Shown here: piece by piece, positions 1 through 8,577 of the stretch
How the letters are laid out: the number at the start of each line of letters is the position of its first letter
Position numbering within the stretch: position 1 is the first letter of the stretch
The notes under the pieces: model-generated
Seen by the model: the letters and a program-made list of their open reading frames with translations, nothing else
The model's database searches: none
Told to the model about the DNA's origin: nothing
From: Prevotella sp.
Lineage (GTDB): Bacteria; Bacteroidota; Bacteroidia; Bacteroidales; Dysgonomonadaceae
Direction of reading: 5' to 3'
DNA length: 34,869 nt
NCBI GenBank assembly: GCA_031285905.1
Contig: JAITVH010000126.1
Span: 1 to 34,869, forward strand
Position numbers and translations under genes: made by a program

Positions 1-305
1 TCTTCCGTCTATAAGAAAGGAGATGCTTCCTGTCGTCAGCATGACAAGACTAAGCATTTTAACTAAAAAGTAACAGAAGTAACACCTTTTAGCTATTAGC
101 TGATAGCCGTTAACTCTTAACCTTTTTATTCCTTCCTCTTTGTGGCTTCGCTACCCCCTCTCCTTTTGACTCCACTTCGCTCTGTCGAACGTTGTTTGGG
201 GAGGGTTGGGGTGGGGTAATTTCTCATTATTTCAAAGATCATTTTTCTGAAAGCTGTCAGCTAATGGCTACAAGCTAACAGCTATCTGACTATAGATAAA
301 TTTCT
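1..305. repeat. Composite intergenic repeat, copy 1
   Basis: No gene is visible here. The stretch is built from modules that recur at 26284-26790: a left module with GATGCTTCCTGT and GTCA (about 22-45), a short semi-palindromic unit starting TTTTAACTAAAA (57-90), a heptamer-periodic run (91-118), a G-rich run (198-216), and a right module (about 231-303) containing five consecutive heptamers related to AGCTAAC (252-286) and ending near CTATAGATAAATTT. The right and left modules match 26650-26790 almost base for base. This is read directly from the sequence. That it is a dispersed, non-coding repeat family is inference. Confidence 0.75.
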
Positions 306-1000
306 CAGAATTTAATTACAACTCAGAACAAAAAGATAGATCGTGTATCAATTTCTACGTAAATAAACATGATTTGCTCTTAATTAAACCAATCTCATTT
401 TAAAGCTAAAAACAGGCAATACACTTAATATATGACATTTAGTGATATCCTATAATTAAGAATATTAGAAATGAAGCATCCGGATAATTATTTGAATAAC
501 AATAAGCAATATAAATTACAAAACAACACAAGAAGCTAAATATCAATAATATACTATGAAAATTAATCGATAAAAAGATTTGAACAAGAATAGAATATAA
601 AAGTAGACTTTGTAAGTATTTGTAAATCAAAATACAAATCAAAAGTATAACAGATTATTTGAATCAAGATTTTATATAGGGAACATAATCAAAATAAATG
701 TATTATTAGATACTTAAATTGAAACCAGAATAAAGACATAGTATATATTATATCAAATCATACATTTAAATGATATATAAAAGAAATTATATTTAGTATG
801 AAATATCAATAAATAATATTATCTTTACTAAGAAATAATTTTTCATTTGAATTTTAGCATACAAAATAATTATATATCAACCTATTTGTATCTAAACCTA
901 TAAACTGGACAGATACTTTTATTAACATAAACGACAAACAGAGAAATACTTTTTACTTTAATACACGACTTTTAGTAGAACAAGGTTTTAGAATAACCTT
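300..1000. other. AT-rich stretch without a recognisable gene
   Basis: About 700 bases of very AT-rich sequence separate the repeat at 1-305 from the RNA candidate. The only open frame of note (439-642, minus) would encode a 67-residue peptide made mostly of Ile, Leu, Phe, Ser and Tyr, as expected from random AT-rich DNA. I see no domain, ribosome-binding context or conserved motif, and treat the region as non-coding. Confidence 0.6.
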
Positions 1001-1002
1001 TC

Positions 1003-1038
1003 TTGACATTTTATTAACTAAAAAGTATAATACCTTTG
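1003..1038 (+). promoter_or_regulatory. Strong promoter with both sigma70-type and Bacteroidota-type elements
   Basis: A perfect TTGACA (1003-1008) is followed after exactly 17 bases by a perfect TATAAT (1026-1031). The last T of TATAAT begins TACCTTTG (1031-1038), which matches the Bacteroidota -7 consensus TAnnTTTG. Either reading puts the transcription start near 1037-1045 on the + strand. The next features downstream are four hairpins ending in a T-rich terminator, so the promoter most likely drives a small RNA. No ribosome-bound gene of normal size follows. Confidence 0.7.
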
Positions 1039-1144
1039 TAATGTGGAGATAAAATAAAGCAAAAAGACAAACTTATAGAAGACTACTTAAGGCAAACTTA
1101 TAATTCAAGAGACAAACTATATTATCACTAAAAAAGCGACAAAA

Positions 1145-1192
1145 ATGAAAACCCATGTAATTACAACAGGGTATAAAAAACATGGAGATTAA
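1145..1192 (+). CDS. Possible 15-residue peptide inside the RNA candidate
   Basis: ATG at 1145 opens a frame reading MKTHVITTGYKKHGD and stops with TAA at 1190-1192, inside the left arm and loop of the second hairpin (1181-1203). A short coding frame followed by hairpins is the layout of a leader peptide or a dual-function small RNA, but no regulated gene follows on the + strand. No family is recognised. It may simply be chance in an A-rich transcript; confidence is low. Confidence 0.2.
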   Translation: MKTHVITTGYKKHGD

Positions 1193-1273
1193 AAATCTCC
1201 ATGCTATTCAACTAAACCCACTGATATAATCAGTTTTTAAGTTTAGTTAGGCACTATTTATTATACTATCTGG

Positions 1274-1306
1274 AAGCCTGCGATGTGATATCGCAGGCTT
1301 TTAATT
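1274..1306 (+). terminator. Rho-independent terminator of the RNA candidate, just beyond nuoN
   Basis: A perfect 11-bp stem, AAGCCTGCGAT with ATCGCAGGCTT (1274-1284 and 1290-1300), has a 5-base loop and is followed on the + strand by TTAATTTT. The T-run is on the + strand; on the minus strand the stem is followed by CCAGATAG, which is weak for termination. The hairpin therefore primarily serves + strand transcription, although it sits 9 bases past the nuoN stop codon and may also help end the nuo transcript. Confidence 0.8.
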
Positions 1307-1309
1307 TTA

Positions 1310-2701
1310 TTATAATGACAATCCCATTATTACTGATGGAACAATGCCCAATAATATAGTTAAGGAAATAGCAACAAGAGCTACTATTTTATATTCGAAA
1401 GGCGCTTTTAACGGCGCATCAGAAGCACTTTCTTTGGTTATCATCACATTGCCTATCCCAAAGTAATAATAAGCTGCAATAACTGAATTAATCACCCCGA
1501 AAACAACTAGTACAATATGATTGGCTTGTAACATTTGCTCAAAGACGAAGAACTTAGCAAAGAATCCCGCAAAAATTGGGATACCACTCAGTGAAAGGAA
1601 AGCCCCTATCAGAACAGCAGTCAGTAACGGATCTCTCTTGATAAGTCCATAAAAGTGTTCTATCTTTTCATCTTCCTTGCCTTTACATACAGCAAGGATT
1701 ACGGCAAATGCGGCGATTCCGGCAAAACTATATGCTGCAGCATAGTATAACACAGCATTGGCAGATGTCTCGATAGCCAGGAATGTCATCATCATAAATC
1801 CGGCATGTGATATACCAGAGTATGCCATCATCCGTTTAATATTTTTCTGTTTCAGTGCGGTTACATTACCTATCGACATAGTCAGGATAGATAGAACAAT
1901 CAAAATCACTTGATAAGCAGGAGTTAGCCCCACAGCAAGTATAGTTATAAGCTTGAATAAAGTACCTATAGCGGCTACTTTGACTAAGGTGCTCATAATG
2001 GCAGTAACCAGAGTAGGAGATCCTTCATATACGTCCGGAGCCCAAAAATGAAATGGTGCAATAGATGCCTTAAACATCATCCCTACCGAAATCATTACAA
2101 AACCGATATAAAACCAAACAGGCAACGACTCTCCCTGACTGATAGAAGAAGATGTAACCTCAGCAATATCAAGGGAACCTGTTGCTCCATATATTAAAGC
2201 AATACCAAAAATAATAAAGCTGGAAGCAAAAGCTCCCATCAGGAAGTACTTCATCCCGGCCTCATTACTACGTATATCTTTCGGCTCGCTGGAAGCTAGT
2301 GCATATGCGCAGATGGAAAGTACTTCGAGCCCGATGAAGAACATCGCAAGATTGCCAAACGACACCATTGCTACCGCTCCGGCCAACATAAAGACTTTCA
2401 ATGCTACATAGTCGGCTATTTTTACAATCTTTTCTTCATAAAACTTTGGAGTCATCGCTATAATGAGAATAGCTAAGATGATAAACAGGATAGAAAATCC
2501 CTGTGCAAACGCGGAAGTAACGATCATATTGTATTTATCCGGTTCGATAAAAGACTCTCCTGAAGTAAACTCTGCTACACTCATTCCCAATATGGCTATC
2601 AGAGCTAGAAGAGTAAAGGGTATAAGTATCTTTCTCAGATTGAATATATCCAATAAAAGGCAAACGATACCTAACGCTGAAACGGCTATCAATGTACTCA
2701 T
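1310..2701 (-). CDS. nuoN: NADH-quinone oxidoreductase subunit N
   Basis: Membrane subunit of respiratory complex I and one of three antiporter-like proton channels (463 residues, about 14 membrane helices). The channel residues of the family can be placed: a membrane Glu in FFIGLEV (E126), Lys in MMFKAS (K211), Lys in STLVKVAA (K241) and the central Lys in FAKFF (K383). All are present, so the subunit looks functional. It is the last gene of the nuo operon, 18 bases after nuoM. The length is normal for a Bacteroidota NuoN. Identification is firm from the NuoL/M/N family pattern and from its place after nuoM. Confidence 0.95.
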   Translation of the reverse strand: MSTLIAVSALGIVCLLLDIFNLRKILIPFTLLALIAILGMSVAEFTSGESFIEPDKYNMIVTSAFAQGFSILFIILAILIIAMTPKFYEEKIVKIADYVALKVFMLAGAVAMVSFGNLAMFFIGLEVLSICAYALASSEPKDIRSNEAGMKYFLMGAFASSFIIFGIALIYGATGSLDIAEVTSSSISQGESLPVWFYIGFVMISVGMMFKASIAPFHFWAPDVYEGSPTLVTAIMSTLVKVAAIGTLFKLITILAVGLTPAYQVILIVLSILTMSIGNVTALKQKNIKRMMAYSGISHAGFMMMTFLAIETSANAVLYYAAAYSFAGIAAFAVILAVCKGKEDEKIEHFYGLIKRDPLLTAVLIGAFLSLSGIPIFAGFFAKFFVFEQMLQANHIVLVVFGVINSVIAAYYYFGIGNVMITKESASDAPLKAPFEYKIVALVAISLTILLGIVPSVIMGLSL

Positions 2702-2719
2702 TATATCTTTGAATAGTTG

Positions 2720-4153
2720 TTATCTGTTAATATACATCACTATCTCACCTACACTGGATGAGATAAGGTCTGATACAGGTTTTACATATACTCCGAAAAA
2801 TACCAATACAATTATCAATATGGCAAAAACAAATACTTCCGTTTTCGACAAATCCCTGAATGGCAATTTATATGATTCTCCCAGCATCACATGTTGAAAC
2901 ATCCTCAACATAAAGAATGCTCCAAGAAATAAAGATGTACCGACCAGTAAAGCATACCAAATGTTTACCTGATACAATCCGTATAAGATCGTAAATTCTC
3001 CTATAAAATTAAACGTAAGCGGTATTCCTATAGAGGACAGAATGCTTAAAAAGAATGCCACCGTAAATTTCGGCGCAAGCCATTTGATTCCGCCTAAATC
3101 GCTTATTTCGAGCGTATGCGTCCTGCTTTGAATCACATCAGCCGAATAGAACATAGCTACAATACCGAAACCATGTGCCAGAATCAGGATAATAGCCCCT
3201 TGTATTCCATCAAACGTCAGAGCATAAGCACCTGCTGCCACAAAGCCCACATGCGACAATGAAGCATATGCCAATAAGCGTTTTAAATCTTTTTGACGCA
3301 AGGCCAATATAGCGCCATATATCACTCCTATAGTACATAATACTAAAACTACATTCCTCAATTCATGCGAAGCGTCAGGAGTTACAGGTAATTGCCAACG
3401 GATTACACTATATGCTCCCATCTTCGACATAATACCAGCCAACAACATCGTACCGATAGCCGGAGCTTTCTGGTAAACATTTGCTTGCCATGTATGGAAA
3501 GGAAAAATTGGTATTTTAATGGCATAGGCTAAAAAGAATGCCAGAAATATCCATATCTGCTCGGTCTCGGTCAGGTTTGCATTGTAAAAATCTTCCAGTT
3601 GAAAACTTCCTGTTTTTACATATAGATAGATAATAGCAGCCATCATAAACAATGATCCTGCAAACGTAAACAGGAAGAATGTCATGGCAGCTTTACGCCT
3701 CTTCGCTATTTCACCGTTGCCCCACAGGACAATGATAAAATAGATCGGGATCAATGACATTTCCCAGAAAACATAATACAATAGTGCATCGCTGCTTAAG
3801 AACGCTCCTGCCATAGCAAAGGCCATAAACATAACCAGACTGTATAATAATTTTTCATTCTTAAACTCCCTGATCTGTGAAGCCAGAATGATAAGAGGAA
3901 GCAAAATTGTAGTCAGCAGCAACATGGCTATAGATAAACCATCTGCCTTAAGCGAAAAAGATATATTAGGATTGCTGATCCAATCGATACTGAAAGTTGT
4001 ACCTGCCTGCCCGTGATTAAGATATAACGCCACAGAGAAAATTGCAGCAGCCACACTAAACAGAATAGCAACTTTGGACGCAAATCTATTTCCCGAAAAA
4101 TAAGTAAGAATTGCACCTACTAATAAAATGATTAATATAATAGTTATATTCAT
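2720..4153 (-). CDS. nuoM: NADH-quinone oxidoreductase subunit M
   Basis: Second antiporter-like proton channel of complex I, 477 residues, polytopic. It has the family hallmark FWEMSLIP with the essential membrane Glu (E131), Lys in AIKIPIFPFHTW (K213), and Lys in IMSKMGAY (K244). The LILAHGFGIVAMFY helix carries the conserved His. It starts 15 bases after the nuoL stop and is followed by nuoN. The arrangement L-M-N is the usual one, and nothing suggests damage. Confidence 0.96.
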   Translation of the reverse strand: MNITIILIILLVGAILTYFSGNRFASKVAILFSVAAAIFSVALYLNHGQAGTTFSIDWISNPNISFSLKADGLSIAMLLLTTILLPLIILASQIREFKNEKLLYSLVMFMAFAMAGAFLSSDALLYYVFWEMSLIPIYFIIVLWGNGEIAKRRKAAMTFFLFTFAGSLFMMAAIIYLYVKTGSFQLEDFYNANLTETEQIWIFLAFFLAYAIKIPIFPFHTWQANVYQKAPAIGTMLLAGIMSKMGAYSVIRWQLPVTPDASHELRNVVLVLCTIGVIYGAILALRQKDLKRLLAYASLSHVGFVAAGAYALTFDGIQGAIILILAHGFGIVAMFYSADVIQSRTHTLEISDLGGIKWLAPKFTVAFFLSILSSIGIPLTFNFIGEFTILYGLYQVNIWYALLVGTSLFLGAFFMLRMFQHVMLGESYKLPFRDLSKTEVFVFAILIIVLVFFGVYVKPVSDLISSSVGEIVMYINR

Positions 4154-4168
4154 GTTCCTTCAATAGTT

Positions 4169-6058
4169 TTATACAAGAAATAAAAAGATGATTAACAAAC
4201 TGAATCCTAACACAAAGAAAGACAGATAAAACCCTACACTTCCATTTTGCAATTTCTTAGCCGGAACAGATAAATTCTCTACTAGTGTTCCCAAGCTTCT
4301 AAATATATCTTTCAGCAATGGTTCGAGTATCTGGTTGGAGAAGTCCGCCAGCACATAGATCGGCTTAATGAATAATATATTATATATCTCGTCTATATAA
4401 TATTTATTATACAGGAGTTTTGAAAATCCGGTCATCTTATCATCTTCTTTCGGAACTGTCGATTTCTTCACATATATGAAGTATGCCAGTCCAAGACCGA
4501 TAAATGCTATTACTGTGGATATGACCATTGTCATAGCTTGTTCTCCTACAGGTGGATGCTCTGCAATTGCTATCCCCGGCAAAACAGGTTCCAGATACCC
4601 ATTTAGCCAGCTAAGGCCGAAAGGTAAACTGATCACACCTCCAAATACTGCCAAAATAGCCAGTATTACAAGTGGCATAGTCATAGTCGACGGAGATTCA
4701 TGCAAATGATGTTTTTGCTCTTCCGTTCCCCTGAATTTTCCAAAGAATGTAAGATACAATGCCCTGAACATATAGAATGCTGTCAACAATGAGGCTAAAG
4801 CCCCTATTGCCCACAATATTTTATTATGCTCGAATGCGGTCATCATTATTTCATCCTTAGAGAAAAATCCTGCCAATGGCGGTATTCCCGATATGGATAA
4901 TGTGGCAATGGCAAACGTGGCATATGTAATCAACATGGCTCCTTTTAATCCGCCCATACGGCGCATATCCTGCTCTCCTCCCATTGCATGGATAACTGAT
5001 CCCGAGCCAAGGAACAAGCAAGCTTTAAAGAAAGCATGTGTGATAACATGGAATACAGCAATATGGTAAGCACCCAATCCGACAGCAAGAAACATTAATC
5101 CTAACTGTGAAACAGTTGAATAAGCCAATACTTTCTTTATATCCGTTTGAGCTACAGCAATAGAAGCGGCAAATAAAGCTGTTACTGCACCTACTATAGC
5201 TATCAGCATCTGAATATCGGGAGTAAGATCGAAAACGAAATTCAGGCGGGTTACCATAAATATACCTGCCGTAACCATCGTAGCAGCATGTATCAGTGCC
5301 GATACAGGGGTTGGCCCTGCCATCGCATCAGGCAACCATGTATATAATGGTATCTGAGCGCTTTTTCCGGTCGCACCTATAAATAAGGCGAAAGTTGCCA
5401 CCCCAAGCAATGATGTTACTTCAGGATTGGACATTGTAGATACGGCTTCTTTCAATGTCGCATAATCTACAGTCTTAAATAAGTATCCCAATGTAAATAT
5501 TCCGATAAGGAAACCCAAGTCACCGATACGGTTCATTATAAAGGCTTTCTTAGCCGCATTGTTATTTTTATGATCTTTGTTCCAGAAGCCTATGAGAAGA
5601 TAAGAACAAAGTCCTACACCCTCCCATCCGATAAACATTACAAGCAGGTTGCTTCCGGCTACTAATACCATCATAAAAAAGATGAAAAGATTGAGATATG
5701 AAAAATACCTGTCGATATTTTCATCGTCTTTCATGTAACCGATGGAATATATATGTATCAATGCCCCTATTCCTGTTACAAAAAGTAGCCACAATAAAGA
5801 TAATTGATCTAATGTAAATGCAAGTTCAGTAGAAAATTCTTCCAGAGCAATCCATTGGAAAAGATCGACCTGGATAACATCGCCTGTAGTAAGGTTCTGT
5901 ATGAAGAATACCAATGAAATTACAAAACTTATAAGAACTGCTGTGGTCGCAATAATTCCTGTCATTGCCCGTCCCGTCATTTTCTTCCCTACCAGCAGAT
6001 TGATAAGGAAACCGGCAAACGGACTTAATAATAGTATCAGTACCAATATTGTTTCCAT
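4169..6058 (-). CDS. nuoL: NADH-quinone oxidoreductase subunit L
   Basis: Distal proton-pumping membrane subunit of complex I, 629 residues. The N-terminal domain and the proton-antiporter core are recognisable from FIGWEGVGLCSYLLIGFW (with the essential Glu) and the GKSAQIPLYTWLPDAM and PVSALIHAATMVTAG stretches that carry the conserved Lys and His. The C-terminal part (NKYYIDEIYNILFIKP and after) corresponds to the long lateral helix that clamps NuoM and NuoN, ending in a final membrane helix. It lies 6 bases after nuoK. Full length for the family. Confidence 0.97.
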   Translation of the reverse strand: METILVLILLLSPFAGFLINLLVGKKMTGRAMTGIIATTAVLISFVISLVFFIQNLTTGDVIQVDLFQWIALEEFSTELAFTLDQLSLLWLLFVTGIGALIHIYSIGYMKDDENIDRYFSYLNLFIFFMMVLVAGSNLLVMFIGWEGVGLCSYLLIGFWNKDHKNNNAAKKAFIMNRIGDLGFLIGIFTLGYLFKTVDYATLKEAVSTMSNPEVTSLLGVATFALFIGATGKSAQIPLYTWLPDAMAGPTPVSALIHAATMVTAGIFMVTRLNFVFDLTPDIQMLIAIVGAVTALFAASIAVAQTDIKKVLAYSTVSQLGLMFLAVGLGAYHIAVFHVITHAFFKACLFLGSGSVIHAMGGEQDMRRMGGLKGAMLITYATFAIATLSISGIPPLAGFFSKDEIMMTAFEHNKILWAIGALASLLTAFYMFRALYLTFFGKFRGTEEQKHHLHESPSTMTMPLVILAILAVFGGVISLPFGLSWLNGYLEPVLPGIAIAEHPPVGEQAMTMVISTVIAFIGLGLAYFIYVKKSTVPKEDDKMTGFSKLLYNKYYIDEIYNILFIKPIYVLADFSNQILEPLLKDIFRSLGTLVENLSVPAKKLQNGSVGFYLSFFVLGFSLLIIFLFLV

Positions 6059-6064
6059 CCCTGC

Positions 6065-6388
6065 TTATCCTTTTAAGTTTTTAAGTTTGTCAATATCAAT
6101 TGTGCCGATATTCCTGTGTATAGCTACCAGAATTGCCAATCCTACTGCAACCTCGGCAGCGGCTACTGCCAATGAGAAAATAACAAATACCTGCCCGCTG
6201 GTATCCTGATGATAGACTGAAAATACTGCCAACAGCATATTTGCGGCCGCCAGCATCAATTCTACCGACATCAACATGACTATCGTACTGCGGCGATACA
6301 AAATACCGATCGCTCCCACCGTAAACAAAAGAATACAGAGGTAAATGTAATTGTCAATTCCTACTTGTTCTAATATATTATCCAGCAT
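6065..6388 (-). CDS. nuoK: NADH-quinone oxidoreductase subunit K
   Basis: Small membrane subunit of complex I (107 residues, three helices) forming part of the proton path between the quinone site and the antiporter subunits. The second helix contains MSVELMLAAANMLL with the conserved membrane Glu, and a further Glu occurs in the third helix (AAAEVAVGLAI). It is packed between nuoJ (4-base gap) and nuoL (6-base gap), which supports translational coupling. Standard length. Confidence 0.96.
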   Translation of the reverse strand: MLDNILEQVGIDNYIYLCILLFTVGAIGILYRRSTIVMLMSVELMLAAANMLLAVFSVYHQDTSGQVFVIFSLAVAAAEVAVGLAILVAIHRNIGTIDIDKLKNLKG

Positions 6389-6392
6389 AGCT

Positions 6393-6896
6393 TTAAGCTT
6401 TTTTCTCTTTTTTTGAAATCAATACTGCACCTATCATTGCCACAAGCAACAAAATAGCGGCAAACTCGAATGGCACCAGATATTCATCCAGTAATACTTG
6501 TCCGATCACATTTACCGATTGGTAGTCAAATCCTTCTGTCTTATAGTTTTCTATAACAGGGGTTGCTTTAAGTATAGAGGCTAAAAGAACAACTCCCATC
6601 AGACAACCGGAGATAGTAGCCGCAACACGGCTTATTATTTTCTTTTTAGGTTCATGCTGCTCACTCAGGTTCATCAACATCAATGTAAACAGAAGCAACA
6701 CCATGATAGCACCTGCATAGACCACAATGTTGATGACAGCAAGAAACAATGCGTTCATCATCAGGAAATGACCTGAAATGGAAAAAAAGCAGATGATCAT
6801 ATAAATCGCACTATGTATGGGGTTCTTTGACAACACAGTCAAAATAGCCGTTCCCAGTGTAATAGCTGCAAGAATGTAGAAAACTATTGTTATCAT
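6393..6896 (-). CDS. nuoJ: NADH-quinone oxidoreductase subunit J
   Basis: Membrane subunit J of complex I, 167 residues, about five helices, including the conserved third-helix stretch INIVVYAGAIMVLLLFTLML. It lies at the hinge that couples quinone chemistry to proton pumping. It is separated from nuoI by 76 bases that contain short tandem repeats (6902-6915), an unusually long gap for this operon. The next gene, nuoK, follows after only 4 bases. Length and motif are typical. Confidence 0.95.
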   Translation of the reverse strand: MITIVFYILAAITLGTAILTVLSKNPIHSAIYMIICFFSISGHFLMMNALFLAVINIVVYAGAIMVLLLFTLMLMNLSEQHEPKKKIISRVAATISGCLMGVVLLASILKATPVIENYKTEGFDYQSVNVIGQVLLDEYLVPFEFAAILLLVAMIGAVLISKKEKKA

Positions 6897-6901
6897 ATAT
6901 T

Positions 6902-6970
6902 AGTTACGAGTTACGAATACAAGTTATGCTAAGAAATCATCATCAACTTATAATTCATAATTTATAATTC
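6902..6970. repeat. Short tandem repeats in the nuoI-nuoJ gap
   Basis: Two exact heptamers AGTTACG (6902-6915) are followed by two copies of TATAATTC (6949-6956 and 6963-6970) with a partial inverted copy between them. They fill the gap between nuoI and nuoJ. Similar short-period repeats occur in the nuoF-nuoG and nuoD-nuoE gaps. Confidence 0.65.
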
Positions 6971-6972
6971 TT

Positions 6973-7506
6973 TTAATCGTATTTCCTAGCTTTGGCATCC
7001 TCTACGGATATTACCAGTTTATCTTTTCCGTAAATGAAATCTTCACGTTCCAATTTTGGTTTTACCAAAAGCTTTGATTTTGTAAGGAAAATTGCCTCTT
7101 TCGGACAGGCATCCTCACATAACCCGCAAAATATACAACGAAGCATATTGATCTCATATACCGATGCATATTTCTCTTAGCGATAGAGATGTTCCTCTCC
7201 TTTCTTACGCTCTGCAGCTACCATTGTAATAGCTTCGGCCGGACAGGCCAATGCACAAAGTCCGCAGGCAGTACAACGTTCCCTACCCTGCTCGTCACGC
7301 ATCAGCACATGTTGTCCTCTGTAGACAGGGCTAAATTCCCGTTGTTGTTCGGGGTATTGTATTGTATCTTTTTTCTTAAAGAAATGCTTGATGGTAATCC
7401 ACATACCTTTCACAATGGCAGGAAGATAAATCCTTTCCGTAAAAGTCATCTTTTTATTCGAGACTTGTACTTTCTTGCCTGACAATGATATATCTTTTAT
7501 TGACAT
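6973..7506 (-). pseudogene. nuoI: NADH-quinone oxidoreductase subunit I interrupted by an in-frame TAA
   Basis: NuoI is the peripheral-arm subunit that holds two 4Fe-4S clusters (N6a, N6b) carrying electrons toward NuoB. The frame opens at 7506 and reads through the first motif (C78, C81, C84, C88P) to LYR at residue 109. It then meets TAA (7177-7179). The same frame continues without any shift: EKYASVYEINMLRC, then the second motif (C124, C127, C130, C134P), ending at a normal stop at 6973-6975, 177 codon positions in all. The reading after the stop is clearly NuoI, so only one codon is wrong; GAA to TAA would be a single change. An ATG at 7144-7146, 10 codons past the stop, could restart translation of the second half. 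A sequencing error, a true nonsense mutation or recoding all remain possible. Spacing to nuoH is 8 bases. Confidence 0.85.
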
Positions 7507-7514
7507 CCTGTTGA

Positions 7515-8558
7515 TTATTTAAAAATCAGCGTAAAAATACCTACCAGAAAAATATTCACTATTGCTAACGGGAACAACATTTTCCATCCGAGCTTCATCA
7601 ATTGATCGTAACGGAATCTGGGTATTGTCCAGCGTACCCACATGTAGAAAAATATAAAGAATGTAGTCTTTGCCAATAAGGCCAGAACTCCTATTCCGCT
7701 AGCGATATTCACTCCCCAGTTTTCTGTTACCCAGTTGATAAACGGATAGTTATACCCGCCAAAGAATAATACCGAAATCAAAGCTGAAGAGAAAAACATG
7801 CTGGCATATTCGGAAAACATGAAGAATCCCATACCCAATGACGAATATTCTGTATGATGACCATTCACCAATTCCGACTCACACTCGGCAAGGTCAAACG
7901 GCGAACGGTTGCACTCTGCAAAAGAGCAAACCAGAAATATAAGGAAAGTCAACGGCTGATAGATTATATTCCATTGCATACCGTGCCATCCTGCTTGCTG
8001 CTCTGTTATAGTGACAAGGCTCAGAGAGCCCGTCATCATCACCAAAGCGATAAGTGACAGGCCCATAGCTATTTCATAGGAAATCATCTGGGCTCCTGCC
8101 CTGATACTACCTATCAGTGAATATTTATTGTTTGATGCCCATCCGCCAATAACAATACCATAAACGCCGGTGGAGAGTACGGCTACAATATAAAGAACTC
8201 CAACATTTACATCGCCAATGTAGGGTAAAACATCCCCATATCCCGGAATCTCGAATTTCGGCGCCCAAGGGATTAATGCTCCGCCAAGCAACGATATTAT
8301 CATAGCTATAGCAGGGCTGCAAATGAACAGAATCTTATTTGGAGTGTTTGGCATAAACTCTTCCTTGGCGAAAAGTTTGGTACCATCGCAGATAGGCTGC
8401 AACAAACCGAAAATTCCGGCACGGTTAGGCCCGTAGCGATCCTGTAAAAATCCGGCAACCTTACGTTCGGCATAGGTAGCATACAATGCAAAAAACATTG
8501 TAACAGCAAACACCAGAACGATTAAAATTAGTTTTTCTAAAATAAATGCAACTTCCAT
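7515..8558 (-). CDS. nuoH: NADH-quinone oxidoreductase subunit H
   Basis: Membrane subunit (347 residues, about eight helices) that forms the quinone chamber between the peripheral and membrane arms of complex I. Hallmarks are the N-terminal ERKVAGFLQDRYGPNRAG, the acidic loop SPFDLAECESELVNGHHTEY and the C-terminal WVRWTIPRFRYDQLMKLGWK. All are intact, including the Glu and Asp residues of the loop. It follows nuoG after a 46-base gap holding a strong hairpin (8578-8601). Firm identification. Confidence 0.97.
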   Translation of the reverse strand: MEVAFILEKLILIVLVFAVTMFFALYATYAERKVAGFLQDRYGPNRAGIFGLLQPICDGTKLFAKEEFMPNTPNKILFICSPAIAMIISLLGGALIPWAPKFEIPGYGDVLPYIGDVNVGVLYIVAVLSTGVYGIVIGGWASNNKYSLIGSIRAGAQMISYEIAMGLSLIALVMMTGSLSLVTITEQQAGWHGMQWNIIYQPLTFLIFLVCSFAECNRSPFDLAECESELVNGHHTEYSSLGMGFFMFSEYASMFFSSALISVLFFGGYNYPFINWVTENWGVNIASGIGVLALLAKTTFFIFFYMWVRWTIPRFRYDQLMKLGWKMLFPLAIVNIFLVGIFTLIFK

Positions 8559-8577
8559 ATATTTTCTAGTTAGGTCT

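Larger units (their letters stand above)
1043..1306 (+). ncRNA. Candidate structured small RNA, about 260 nt
   Basis: The region between a consensus promoter (1003-1038) and a T-tailed hairpin (1274-1306) contains no gene-sized frame but four consecutive inverted repeats. These are ACCC/GGGT (1151-1172) enclosing the palindrome TGTAATTACA; CATGGAGATT/AATCTCCATG (1181-1203); AACTAAAC/GTTTAGTT (1210-1248) enclosing ACTGAT/ATCAGT (1220-1234); and the terminator stem. A 15-codon frame (1145-1192) lies inside it. I do not recognise the RNA as 6S, tmRNA, SRP RNA, RNase P or a riboswitch. It ends a few bases before the stop codon of convergent nuoN, so its read-through would be antisense to nuo. Promoter plus terminator are seen; an RNA product is inferred. 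Confidence 0.6.

Noticed and set aside
1..305. CRISPR array
   Set aside because: Units are adjoining 7-base repeats without regular spacers, and no cas gene is in the window.
439..642. 67-residue minus-strand frame in the AT-rich region
   Set aside because: Composition is Ile/Leu/Phe/Ser/Tyr only, as random AT-rich DNA gives. No start context, domain or partner gene.
2463..2897. 144-residue + strand frame over the nuoM/nuoN junction
   Set aside because: It is antisense to two clearly coding genes and shows no known motif.
7144..7176. Natural two-gene split of nuoI (two separate ferredoxin-like proteins)
   Set aside because: The sequence on both sides of the TAA is continuous NuoI with no missing or extra bases, so a point nonsense change is simpler. 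Restart at 7144 is kept only as a possibility.
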